NCBI RefSeq assembly: GCF_001602525.1 | Contig: NZ_LSYT01000006.1 | Span: 248,001-312,000, forward strand | DNA length: 64,000 bases | Reading direction: 5' to 3' | DNA from: Flavobacterium chilense | Lineage (GTDB): Bacteria > Bacteroidota > Bacteroidia > Flavobacteriales > Flavobacteriaceae | In this document: positions 1 to 8,800 of the stretch, one piece after another | Position numbering within the stretch: the stretch's first letter is position 1 | Layout: every line of letters begins with the position of its first letter | Notes under the pieces: model-generated | Databases searched by the model: none | What the model saw: only the letters and a program-made list of their open reading frames with translations | What the model was told of the DNA's origin: nothing | Made by a program: the position numbers and the translations under genes

Positions 1-74
1 TGGGTTAAATGCTTGGTTATTATTGGTTTGAATCCAAAACGGAAACGGCAAATTATCAATTCTAAAATCATTTT

Positions 75-890
75 ATGGAAACACCGGCAGAAGCGTACAG
101 GAACCTGCAGTTTGCGAGTGTGGGAGCGATGAAGAGCTGCACCTGCATCATCATGCTGGACAAGGCCAACTATAAAGCCCATGGAACAGGCGTATTTATT
201 CAGATTCAGGAGCACTATTTCCTTGTATCGGCCGCCCATGTTATGGATAGGCACGGAGAGTTTTTCATTTTCCTGTCCCAGGAGTATGAAATAATCTATC
301 CGGGAGGCGATACCTACATCAATCGGACAGAGAATCGCGAAAAGGATGAGCTGGATATTGCAGTCCTCCGATTGGACGACGACTGCCTGCCGCATATCAA
401 GAGGTCCTACAGTTTTGTTCAGGCCGAGGATCTGGCCGTCAACCACATCTTCCAGCCTTGGGAATATTATTCATTTCTGGGGTTTCCCGCCAGCAAGGCA
501 AAAGTCAAATATAAAACAGATATTTTCGGTATCACTATACTATTCCATTTCACAGCTCCCATCGGAGCCGAGTATTACGAAGAGTTTGGACGAAATCCTT
601 ACGTGAACGTTGTGGCGACGTATAATAGAAAACAGGTGTATGACGGCAGCAAAGGAACTTACGGCACGGGTCCGGACCTATACGGCATCAGTGGATGCGG
701 CTTATGGTTCACCGATCCATCGGATCTAGCAGCTGGAATTATAAAACCTAAACTGACTGCGATAATGACCGATTGGTCCACTAAAAATAGAAATATAATA
801 ATTGGGACTCGCATTGATGTCGTCACGGCTATGATCAAGAAATTTCTGGATATTGATTTTCCGGATTCGAGCATTCTAAAGATACGTTAA
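75..890 (+). CDS. Cytosolic trypsin-like serine protease
   Basis: This 271-residue protein has the chymotrypsin-fold triad in order: His55 in VSAAHV, Asp94 in DELDIAVL, and Ser206 in the GISGCG loop. It is therefore probably a serine endopeptidase. No signal peptide or membrane segment is visible, so it should act in the cytoplasm, unlike DegP-type periplasmic proteases. No PDZ or other extra domain is present; the length is roughly that of a bare protease domain. The coding bases are visibly GC-richer than the genes downstream, which suggests a separate transfer. It stands alone on the plus strand at the outer part of the island and is followed by a hairpin terminator. Stand-alone trypsin-like proteins of this kind occur in defence islands, but a defence role here is inference. 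The fold is fairly sure and the substrate unknown. Confidence 0.75.
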   Translation: METPAEAYRNLQFASVGAMKSCTCIIMLDKANYKAHGTGVFIQIQEHYFLVSAAHVMDRHGEFFIFLSQEYEIIYPGGDTYINRTENREKDELDIAVLRLDDDCLPHIKRSYSFVQAEDLAVNHIFQPWEYYSFLGFPASKAKVKYKTDIFGITILFHFTAPIGAEYYEEFGRNPYVNVVATYNRKQVYDGSKGTYGTGPDLYGISGCGLWFTDPSDLAAGIIKPKLTAIMTDWSTKNRNIIIGTRIDVVTAMIKKFLDIDFPDSSILKIR

Positions 891-1076
891 TTTAATACTC
901 TTGTTGTTTCCTGCTCGAAGGGATTAAATTAGACTTCAGGAATGCCGAGACCATTGGAGATTTCAAGATGACTAATTATTCATCAGGACTATGGTAGGTC
1001 TCGAAGACTGTTCAGGAGAAACATGCTATTACGGAACTTTTAGCAGTCGAACTTTAACAATATTTCTTAATTACGA
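891..1076 (+). other. Intergenic stretch with possible gene remnant
   Basis: Between the protease and the hairpin terminator there is a short readable stretch at about 917-1053 interrupted by one in-frame stop (TAG near 998). It could be the decayed end of a gene, but no family is recognised. No start codon with a clear ribosome binding site is seen. Confidence 0.3.
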
Positions 1077-1107
1077 AAACCGCAGTAGAAATACTGCGGT
1101 TTTTTTA
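1077..1107. terminator. Bidirectional hairpin terminator
   Basis: A 12-bp perfect stem, AAAACCGCAGTA paired with TACTGCGGTTTT, encloses a GAAA loop and ends in a T run on the plus strand and an equivalent A run on the other side. It separates the plus-strand protease unit from the minus-strand antitoxin gene that ends at 1189, so it can serve both. Confidence 0.8.
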
Positions 1108-1188
1108 TGTGTACTGCTTGCCATTACTGGGCAGCTACTGAAATATTTGCATTAGTTCAAAGCATGAAATTGGATGATAAAGTTAGGT

Positions 1189-2193
1189 TTATACGTGAAT
1201 CAGATCAAATCCATAATTATAGTTGATTTTGCGTTTGCCTTTCTCGTTTTCTATCCAGGCTTTTTCTTGATGGCTAATGTCTTTAATTTGGCTAGCATTA
1301 CATTTTGAAAATGTAGACGCAATCGTCTGTAGTGATTCTAATTCAATTTCATTAAATAAATCTTGATTAAATGATTTTGTTGGCGGTAAAACAAATTTCT
1401 CCCCAACGTACTCTCCAAAAGCCTCAATTTGAGTATCAACCATTCTTTTGTTTGTTATATAATCAAACAATCCATTAAATCGTACAGGAACAGGACCATA
1501 ATTATGAGCCATGTATCTAGCCCCACTTATTGAATAGGCAGATTTTTTATAATTTAAAAAATCTGCATAAAACAAAAGTTTGTTCATTGTAGTTACAGTT
1601 GGCTGTAGCTTTTCAGAAAAATATACTACCATTTCAGAAAATTTCTGAATGTTGGGTTTTCTATATCCAGAAAAAACATTTGGCAGCATATTTTCAAACA
1701 GCATGCTTACGTATTTATTCTCATCTGAGCAAGCCTGTTCAATTTCTATTGCTGCATCTACTTTAGCAAGCACTTTGGCTTTTTCACCATCTTCCAGATC
1801 ACTACTTCTAAGGACCAGATTTCTAAATATATTTGAGTCTTCTGATATTGTCTGAATTAAATTAGCATTAGCCATACTAGGAACTTCTCCCTTTTCATAA
1901 TTTCTATAGCTGTTAGGTCCAAATCCTAATATTTGGGACATCCTATTTGCGGATAACCCATATTTTTTTCGGATGCTTATAATTTCATCTGCAAAAAGAA
2001 TGTTATGTTTGGCTCGGTATTGATTGTAAACTTGATTTAGATTCATCTCATCTAATTCTGTTGTAGTAAACAGCTCATCGCTGTCTTCGCAATAATAACC
2101 TAAATGAAAATATTCAAACTCTTCTTTACGGAAAACCAGACGGCTTGTGCTGGCTCTCAAGGTCATTTCCTTGCCTGTAATTGGACTTTTCAT
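1189..2193 (-). CDS. MqsA-like HTH antitoxin with Panacea (SocA/DUF4065) domain
   Basis: This 334-residue protein looks like the antitoxin of a type II toxin-antitoxin pair. Residues 1-60 resemble the N-terminal region of MqsA/YgiT antitoxins, but the zinc-binding CxxC is replaced (SPITGKEM), so metal binding is doubtful. Residues 65-120 form a helix-turn-helix (LSANRMSQILGFG followed by YRNYEKGE). Residues 180-334 match the Panacea/DUF4065 domain, with its typical YMAHNYGPVP segment. Panacea domains are known to neutralise many unrelated toxins. The start overlaps the toxin stop by 4 bp (ATGA), with the toxin gene first as in mqsRA. The HTH probably represses the shared promoter at 2576-2617. 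The family is clear; the degenerate finger is seen directly. Confidence 0.8.
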   Translation of the reverse strand: MKSPITGKEMTLRASTSRLVFRKEEFEYFHLGYYCEDSDELFTTTELDEMNLNQVYNQYRAKHNILFADEIISIRKKYGLSANRMSQILGFGPNSYRNYEKGEVPSMANANLIQTISEDSNIFRNLVLRSSDLEDGEKAKVLAKVDAAIEIEQACSDENKYVSMLFENMLPNVFSGYRKPNIQKFSEMVVYFSEKLQPTVTTMNKLLFYADFLNYKKSAYSISGARYMAHNYGPVPVRFNGLFDYITNKRMVDTQIEAFGEYVGEKFVLPPTKSFNQDLFNEIELESLQTIASTFSKCNASQIKDISHQEKAWIENEKGKRKINYNYGFDLIHV

Positions 2194-2555
2194 AATTTTT
2201 CTATTTCTTGTTTAAACGGGAATTCCATAGGGTCCTCTGCCTTGTGAAATGAAATGCAAATGGCATTATTGGTGGCGCTTGATATGGTTAGTTTGATGTA
2301 AACTTCTTGTTTTTTAATAATTTTTCCAAAAACCCATAATTCCTTTCCATTAAATTGGGTTTCAGGTAGTGGTCCTTTGCAATAATCTTCAACTTCTAAT
2401 TGAGCAATTATTTCTTTTCTGGAATTAGCGGTAATTCCTAAGTCTGCTAAATCCTGCACGCTGTTTTTGGGTCTATTGACAAAAAATATATCCCATGTCT
2501 TTATTATTTGTTTGAGTTCCTGTAAAAAAGACTTGACAATGGCTTTAGTAGACAT
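2190..2555 (-). CDS. MqsR-like mRNA interferase toxin
   Basis: This 121-residue protein resembles the MqsR branch of RelE-fold ribonucleases. The middle carries LADLGITANSRKEII followed by a DYCKGP segment. The C-terminal half, ELWVFGKII, VYIKLTI and ISFHKAEDPMEFPF, mirrors the strands of MqsR that carry its YxK and SF residues. MqsR cleaves mRNA, and by inference so does this protein. It is the first gene of a two-gene operon and overlaps the downstream Panacea antitoxin by 4 bp. A promoter with an overlapping palindrome lies just upstream. An alternative is another RelE-superfamily toxin, but the gene pair strongly supports a toxin role. Confidence 0.7.
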   Translation of the reverse strand: MSTKAIVKSFLQELKQIIKTWDIFFVNRPKNSVQDLADLGITANSRKEIIAQLEVEDYCKGPLPETQFNGKELWVFGKIIKKQEVYIKLTISSATNNAICISFHKAEDPMEFPFKQEIEKL

Positions 2556-2575
2556 AATTTTGATTTTACAAGTCG

Positions 2576-2606
2576 CAAAAATATCTATTAATATTTAAAA
2601 ATACAA
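2576..2606 (-). promoter_or_regulatory. Promoter of the MqsR-like toxin/Panacea antitoxin operon
   Basis: On the minus strand a -7 box TATTTTTG (2583 to 2576) fits the Bacteroidota consensus TAnnTTTG. A TTG at 2606-2604 is placed 20 bp upstream as the -33 element. The toxin start at 2555 follows at a sensible distance. The -33 TTG forms one arm of a palindrome, so repressor binding would block it. Confidence 0.6.
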
Positions 2607-2657
2607 CTTTATAGTTGATTATTAATAAATAAATAATAATTATGCCACTTTAAAGTT
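2604..2657. promoter_or_regulatory. Candidate antitoxin operator: two spaced palindromes
   Basis: CAACTTTATAGTTG (2604-2617) and ACTTTAAAGT (2647-2656) are palindromic sites about 41 bp apart, roughly four helical turns. E. coli MqsA binds palindromes with AACCT/AGGTT arms; the AACT/AGTT arms here are similar. The first site overlaps the -33 element. Autorepression by the antitoxin is inferred. Confidence 0.5.
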
Positions 2658-3400
2658 AGTTATTTTTATTGAATTTTCCAAATAAAAACATCAAATTTGA
2701 ATAGTGAATTGTATAGCATAAAAATCTAATACAGTTTTGAACTTAAGCTTAAGGAGTACTGTTTTTACTAAGGTTTTGCTTTTTGCAAATGTACTGTGCG
2801 AAATAAATCGACTTGTGACTTCACTTAGACAACAGTCAATTGTGGATATATACAATTTGTTTTTGTAAAAAAAAACATTGAGAAGTAGAAAATAAAAACA
2901 GGAGCTTCAGACTCCGCAACATAAAGATAACTTGGTTAATTTCCTAAAAAAAGAAATATACATCCGATTCGAAGCTGAACTCCAAAGCCACTGATTTTGC
3001 AGACTTTTTATTTTGTCAAAAATCATTGTACCACGATTATCGCATGAAACTTATACAGGAGGAAAATTCTCCTTAACTTTTTATGTAAAAAAAGTATGAA
3101 GTCCAAGATTATATTTATTTTTTGATTGGAGGAAAATTGGGTTCCCTCACGTTAATTTCAAATCTTAAGAGTTGTTTGATAGGAAAAGGATATATTTTAT
3201 TTAACTATTCTTAAAGTTGCGATGTAACTAGTTTTTATGGAGTCCTTTTCTTAAATACAAGATTACTGAAAGAAGGATACCAAAAAAGATTATTCCATGG
3301 GAAAATGATTTTTTGACAGCCATATAAGAGATTAATAATGCAGCAAATAATATTTCTCATTTCTTAATCAAGTGTAAAAGTAATTACACATATTTGCAAT
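2658..3400. other. Island stretch without a recognisable gene
   Basis: About 740 bp of AT-rich DNA with no convincing open frame. A short readable piece around 2925-2990 (LKKEIYIRFEAELQSH in one plus-strand frame) ends in a stop and could be a gene relic. No tRNA, insertion-sequence end or array was recognised. Confidence 0.4.
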
Positions 3401-4204
3401 TTATTTTTTTTGGATGATTTTGCTAGAATAGTATTTTTTAAACCAATCGGGATATGATTTTTGATCAAGTTTATCCCATACTTTTTCCCCTTCTGCGTTT
3501 AATTTAAAATGCGCAAACATTGTCTGGTCGTGACCATTTTTAGAATTGTCAAAAAAATAACATTGATAACAATATTGTGCTGCTTCAAACAATAGATCCA
3601 TAGATCGATAGTATCTTGATCTAATCTTTTGTTCATCCACGTCATGTCCTTTCTGAGCAACTCTAACCTCCTTGACGCGATAAACATTAATTTCAGGATC
3701 TTCGGTTGAAACAAAATATAAATATACTTTATATCCAGCTTCTTTCGCTTGTTTGATTATTTCGACTTTTCCCTGATGAGAAAATACCGTTTCAAATGAG
3801 AATTTTTTTTCTTCGGAGAGTAATTTTTTCCTCAGGTAATCTGCAATAATTTGCGCTATTCGTTCATAAGGATTATCCTCTTTTTCTAAAGCAGCCTCCT
3901 TTATAACAGTAAGCTTGTTTTTTTGTATGGATATACATTTTTCAAACCTGCTTTTGTCAAAATCATCGTTAATTAATCCTGAATCGAAAACGATTTGATA
4001 AAACTCATTTTCATCAAGTTTTATTTCATATTTTGAGAAACCGCATCCCTTTTTCAAAAGGTCTTTGGCAATATCATCCGCATTTATGTAAATGCCAAAA
4101 TCTAATTTTACTCCCTCTTGAACATCTGTATTAATAATTTTCCTAATTATACTGCTTTTTCCAGATCCATTCGGACCAGCAAAAATCCTCAATCTCTTAG
4201 TCAT
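3401..4204 (-). CDS. Zeta-toxin-like P-loop kinase
   Basis: This 267-residue protein has a Walker A motif GPNGSGKSS at residues 10-18, a YINADDIAKDL segment, a SFETVFSHQGK segment, and a later GHDVDEQKIRSRYYRSMDLL segment with the basic lid residues. These are hallmarks of the zeta-toxin/polynucleotide-kinase family. PezT and zeta phosphorylate UDP-N-acetylglucosamine and poison wall synthesis; whether this protein uses that substrate is not shown. It starts directly after the stop of a small upstream gene (TAG then ATG, no spacer), the layout of a toxin-antitoxin pair. A benign cytosolic kinase role cannot be excluded, because many chromosomal members are uncharacterised. Confidence 0.7.
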   Translation of the reverse strand: MTKRLRIFAGPNGSGKSSIIRKIINTDVQEGVKLDFGIYINADDIAKDLLKKGCGFSKYEIKLDENEFYQIVFDSGLINDDFDKSRFEKCISIQKNKLTVIKEAALEKEDNPYERIAQIIADYLRKKLLSEEKKFSFETVFSHQGKVEIIKQAKEAGYKVYLYFVSTEDPEINVYRVKEVRVAQKGHDVDEQKIRSRYYRSMDLLFEAAQYCYQCYFFDNSKNGHDQTMFAHFKLNAEGEKVWDKLDQKSYPDWFKKYYSSKIIQKK

Positions 4205-4423
4205 CTAATCAAGAATAAGTTCTAAATCCTGGTTGTTGTTATCAAGTTCTTTCATTTTTTCAATTCTTCCATCAGAAAACTTTTTGACAACCCATCCATC
4301 ATGGGCTTCTATAACATAACCATTTACTCGCATAGCAAATTTTGCGCCTTCTTGAAATGCACTTCTTGATTTTCGGGAAACCATTCTAGTGCTTATATAT
4401 TTTATTTTTTTTGCTTTTCTCAT
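4205..4423 (-). CDS. Small partner (putative antitoxin) of the zeta-like kinase
   Basis: The protein is 72 residues from the ATG at 4423; a start 36 bp upstream adds 12 residues unlike the rest and is less likely. The N-terminus is basic (MRKAKKIKYISTRMVSRKSR) and the C-terminus acidic (ends NNNQDLELILD). A central stretch NGYVIEAHDGWVVKKF probably forms strands. It abuts the kinase start with no gap, so translation should be coupled. No known family was recognised. Being small and immediately upstream of a zeta-like kinase makes it a candidate antitoxin or accessory subunit, but it does not resemble the helical epsilon/PezA antitoxins. Confidence 0.55.
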   Translation of the reverse strand: MRKAKKIKYISTRMVSRKSRSAFQEGAKFAMRVNGYVIEAHDGWVVKKFSDGRIEKMKELDNNNQDLELILD

Positions 4424-4588
4424 AATGATGCAATTTACGCAAAAAAGATCATTGCCCAAAATTTAGTTGTTTTAAAAATTTGAAGGTGATATAAATTTTA
4501 GAATAGTCATATCGTACTTTTTCAAATAATAACAAATAAAACTAGTCAAAGTTTACTGGCCATAAATAAAATTTAGGAAATGATTTAA

Positions 4589-5833
4589 TTAAAAACTAAA
4601 CTTTTTGAAAGTGAAAAAAAGAAAATCACATACATTTGAAATTGCAATTTTCTGATCAGCATTTTTTGAGGGACTATTTTTGTCGAATCCCCAATCACAA
4701 ATACCTTTGATCAAAATCCATTCTTTGGATTTATCTTGACAGCTTGATTGCAGTCCTGCGCCTTCCATCTCTCCGCCGATAGCTTCCGGAAAAATTTCTT
4801 TCAGCTTTTCTACAAACTTTTTAGAATCGGCTAAAGTCCCGCCTGATAAAATCTGTCCAAATTCCACTTCATGGGAGGAAAAGACCATCGCGGCATTATC
4901 AAAACGGTTAAGTAAGGTCGGACCTGCTGGAATTCTGTGTCCTCTTGCTATTGTAACTTCTTCGGAGATTTTCTGTGAATCATAATCCTGAAGTTCCCTA
5001 GATACCAGTATATCTCCGATTTTCTGTTTATCCTTTCGCAGACCAAACGCAATCCCGATCATAATGATGAAATCCGGGTTAAGGTGCGTTATGGAATTCA
5101 TAATTGAAATTGCAGATCCACCACTCTTAGAAGATCCCATTTCTGTGAGTTTGATCATTGTTATATCGATGTTATTAATTATTCCATAGTGCCAGAAAGT
5201 CAAGGTGTCCTTTGTTGAGAATCTGGGTTCCAGACCTTCAGTTTCCATCCTTGTCTGAAATTCTGTCGTTTCAATTTTGGTTGTGGTAACGACCAAAACT
5301 TTTTTGGTTATTTGCGGCTGGCTATTAAGTTTTCCTTGATTCTTTACTTCAGGTTGGATTTTCAAAATGTGCTCATTAATATTGCTGATATAGAATTTCT
5401 TCTGCGACTGTGAGATGTTAGTTATAAGTCCTTTCTGTAATGGGAAAATTAAGTGCTCTAAGTTTTCAGATTTGATTTCTTGTTCAACATTGAAGTATTC
5501 GACACCTGTGAATTTGGTAAGAATTAGTGCCGGGATATTGAGTTTTGCCTCTTTGTAAAACTGAATTCCATTTGTTTTCTTGCAGCCTTCATCAAGCTGA
5601 TAATCTAAAAGAACTCCAGTAAATTTATTAACCTGCAATTTTTCAAAGTAATCTTCAGCCTCCTCACAGACAAGTGTTTCTCCAGAAAATAATTTTCGAA
5701 AATTCTTTCTCAATAAATCATGTTCATCAATATTTCCAGGATAGATTTCAATATCATCATAATTTTCCATTAAGATATTATGCAGTACTTTGTAATCATC
5801 ATAATTATCTTCAATAAGTAAAAGTTTTATCAT
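4589..5833 (-). CDS. Response regulator receiver fused to nucleoside phosphorylase effector
   Basis: Residues 1-140 form a complete receiver domain: acidic pair Glu8-Asp9, phosphoacceptor Asp77 (VLLDYQL), Thr106 (LILTKF) and Lys134. A polar linker (about 141-176) joins it to a PNP/MTA-nucleosidase-type domain (177-400). That domain has a glycine-rich SGGSA and a MIGIAFGL segment, the ribose-binding GGEMEGAG at 353-360 and a catalytic-type Asp380 in GICDWG. In Detocs, a receiver-PNP protein (DtcC) cleaves ATP to adenine and ribose-triphosphate during phage infection. By analogy, phosphorylation of Asp77 would switch on nucleotide cleavage. The ATG overlaps the upstream kinase-like gene by 4 bp, so it is last in a three-gene operon. 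The domains are clear; the substrate (ATP, adenosine, methylthioadenosine or other) is unknown. Confidence 0.8.
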   Translation of the reverse strand: MIKLLLIEDNYDDYKVLHNILMENYDDIEIYPGNIDEHDLLRKNFRKLFSGETLVCEEAEDYFEKLQVNKFTGVLLDYQLDEGCKKTNGIQFYKEAKLNIPALILTKFTGVEYFNVEQEIKSENLEHLIFPLQKGLITNISQSQKKFYISNINEHILKIQPEVKNQGKLNSQPQITKKVLVVTTTKIETTEFQTRMETEGLEPRFSTKDTLTFWHYGIINNIDITMIKLTEMGSSKSGGSAISIMNSITHLNPDFIIMIGIAFGLRKDKQKIGDILVSRELQDYDSQKISEEVTIARGHRIPAGPTLLNRFDNAAMVFSSHEVEFGQILSGGTLADSKKFVEKLKEIFPEAIGGEMEGAGLQSSCQDKSKEWILIKGICDWGFDKNSPSKNADQKIAISNVCDFLFFTFKKFSF

Positions 5834-8800
5834 ATGTTTTTTGTATTAATTGGGATTTGAATTTCAAAATTTTCTCCGTCTAGCAATAAGATGCAGTTTT
5901 CACGATATAATATTTCGGAGATAGTGTTTATCAAGCTTATTCCTTTTTTCTCTTTACGATTATACATTGAATTTTCTAGCTGTGTTTTTGTCTTTTTGTT
6001 TTTTGATAGAAGATTATACAGGTTGTTTTTCACTGTTAGATAGGAACAGGTTTTACTGTTTTTTATGCTGATCTCTATTTTTAGTCTTCGATTGTTTTCA
6101 ACATATGCATTATAGGATTTACGAATGTTGTAAAAAATTTCAAATATTAGTTCTCTATAGAAAAATTCATAAAGCTGAATTTCATAATCATCTTCGATCA
6201 TAACGATAAGATCTACATTAGTGATATCTATTCTGCTATGATTGTTCAGCTCCATATTAAATATCAGCTTCGAATACAATGTTATCATTTTTTTAAACTC
6301 AACTCCATTTATTGTAGTTTCATATAAACGTAACTCATGTAATGTACGCTGAAGATTATTATCCTTAAGGAATTCAGCTATAAATTTCAGTAGTAAATGT
6401 TTATTAAGAATTAAAGTGCCTAGAACTTCAAACTTGTTCTGTAAATACTCGTCATCAATTTCTGTTACTGCTCTTTTATACTGATTTACATAGGTATCAA
6501 AGCTATGCGTTATAGCTTTATTAATAATAGTTTGGTTCTGTTGTTCAATATAGGCTCTAAGGCTGTCATTATTGAGTTGATTATTTATAAAATTTGTTAA
6601 GTCGTTTCTGAGTAGCAGCAACTGCCTTATCCTTTTGGGATCGAATCGTATAAATTTAGAATCTTCGGGCACTGTAATGTTATCATAGAAGCAAAGCACA
6701 GCAATAGGAACTGCTGCAAACTTTTTGCTTTTGTATTTTTTTATCTGCGTAATTCGCAGATAGTAATAATTCCGAAAGTTGGCATCTTCAATTTCAAACA
6801 AATTATTTACATTATCGTTGTTTAGGGTTTCATTTTCAATAAATACATATTTGCCATCAGTATTATAAGACAATTCGAAGGAAGAAAGCGATCTGTCACT
6901 TTTTTTTTCCTTTATGCCATTAAAAACATGATATAGAATACTTTTGGAATTTATATCAGATGTCTTAAGAAAGCTGCCTGAGCTAGTATAAAAATCTCCT
7001 ACGATACTAACATCATCTTCTTTTGTTTTTTCTGAAGCTTTGTTTTTGTATTTTACAGCAAAAAACGCACCGCCGTTTTCAATATTCAAAATCCTACTGC
7101 AGTAGTTTAATATCGTCTCAATTTTTTGTTTTATTGTATTTGTACTGCTTCCATTATCCGATCTATCAGAAATAAGGGCAGATTTAAGTAATAGCATATT
7201 GGAAAATGATTCAAACATAGGAAGATCATTTGTGAAAGCTATTTGTTGAGGCGATTCTTTTTCAATTCTTGACAGCATTTTTGAGGTATATGCAAAGCTG
7301 TAATTTTGTGCAAAATCAAAAAGTTCTCCTTTAAAAATTGCTGTTTTGGTTATGCTCTTAAGATCATGTAGTGAAATTTTTAGATTGCTCTTTTTGAGGA
7401 ATTTTTCTGAAGAGCTATTGAAAATGAATGTATTTTCAAGAACGAGCATCCTTAATAAGTTTATATACCCGGGATCATAATTGTTTTTTAGGTTTTTGCT
7501 GAATAATGCTATCTGTCTGTCGATGATAGCTTTTACATTTATGACTGTCTGTAAAGCTTTAGATTCATGGTCAATTATCAGTTCTTGCAAGAGACCAATA
7601 TAATATACAATCAGCTGATGCTGATAAATGGGTTTTTGCTCGCCTTCAGAAAGTATATTTTTGGTAGCTGACTCCAATTTTTCATCAAACAATGAAGTGA
7701 GAGGGTGAGGGTCAGGAACAAGATTGTAATATTTAATTAATTTGTAGATCTTAATTCCTTCGAGAATTTTTTCAATTGCCGAAAGGATTTCAATGGAATA
7801 AATATAGTTCATCTTAAGCTTTGTACCTCTTTTGAGCAAAAACTTAAACTCATGGTATTGGCTGTAACGTGTTGGTTTTCCGTTTATCTTAGCTTGAAAA
7901 AAATCTTCAGGTATCACCTTGTCGAAGCTTAGTATATAATCTGCTAGTTTCTTAAGGTCAATCAACACCCACGAAAATGCAATCTGTCTGATATTCTTAA
8001 ATTGTATAAATGGCTCGGAGCAGCAGATTTTGTAGAGACTATTTTTCAGTTCATATTTATATTCAGGATGGTCATAAAGAAAAGATTGGACCGCTTTTGA
8101 TTGTTGAAGTTCTTCTATCAAATTATGCGCACTGTTTTTATCATTACTTTCAAAGATATTTGCTATAAATAGCTCCCTAACGTATTTACTAGAAGAGGAA
8201 TCATAGCAGAAAATCTTATTGAATTCGTTCAATACTATAAACTGGAAGAAAGCTTTAGAAGTAGCATAACTCTCAAGGTTGTGAAATGTTTTAGATAGAT
8301 CGACAGCTTTAAAGTCATTTTCTTTAATTTTAAAATGAATCCTCATTTCATCCAGTACCGATTTGTCCGAAAGGTCTTTAAATTTTTCAGTTAGTTTAAT
8401 ATACGGATAGGTTTTGCGATGTAAAATGGGCGCGACATTTATACTTGTAAAGCTATGAACCTTAAACTCTTCATTTTCATTGAGTTCGTAAAGCTTTTTA
8501 TTGTTGTAAAAACCTGCTCGGTTAATAAGGGTGAAACAAAGATCAATTCCCAGAAGTTTTTTCTTTCCTGTAACGCTTTTTACGTAATAATTTATTTCCG
8601 AGAAAGTATTTGTGGTAAATAAAATGTCATCTACAAAAATTACATAGTCTGCAAGTTCCAGAATTCCCGAATAAAATGTCTTAAAATTATATAAATAGTC
8701 TTCTGATGGATTGTATTGTATAATTGTTGCCGTCTCGGAAAACAACATTTCATTGACCAAATTGACAAAACCTGAATTAGAACCTTTTGAGGGCGTGATC

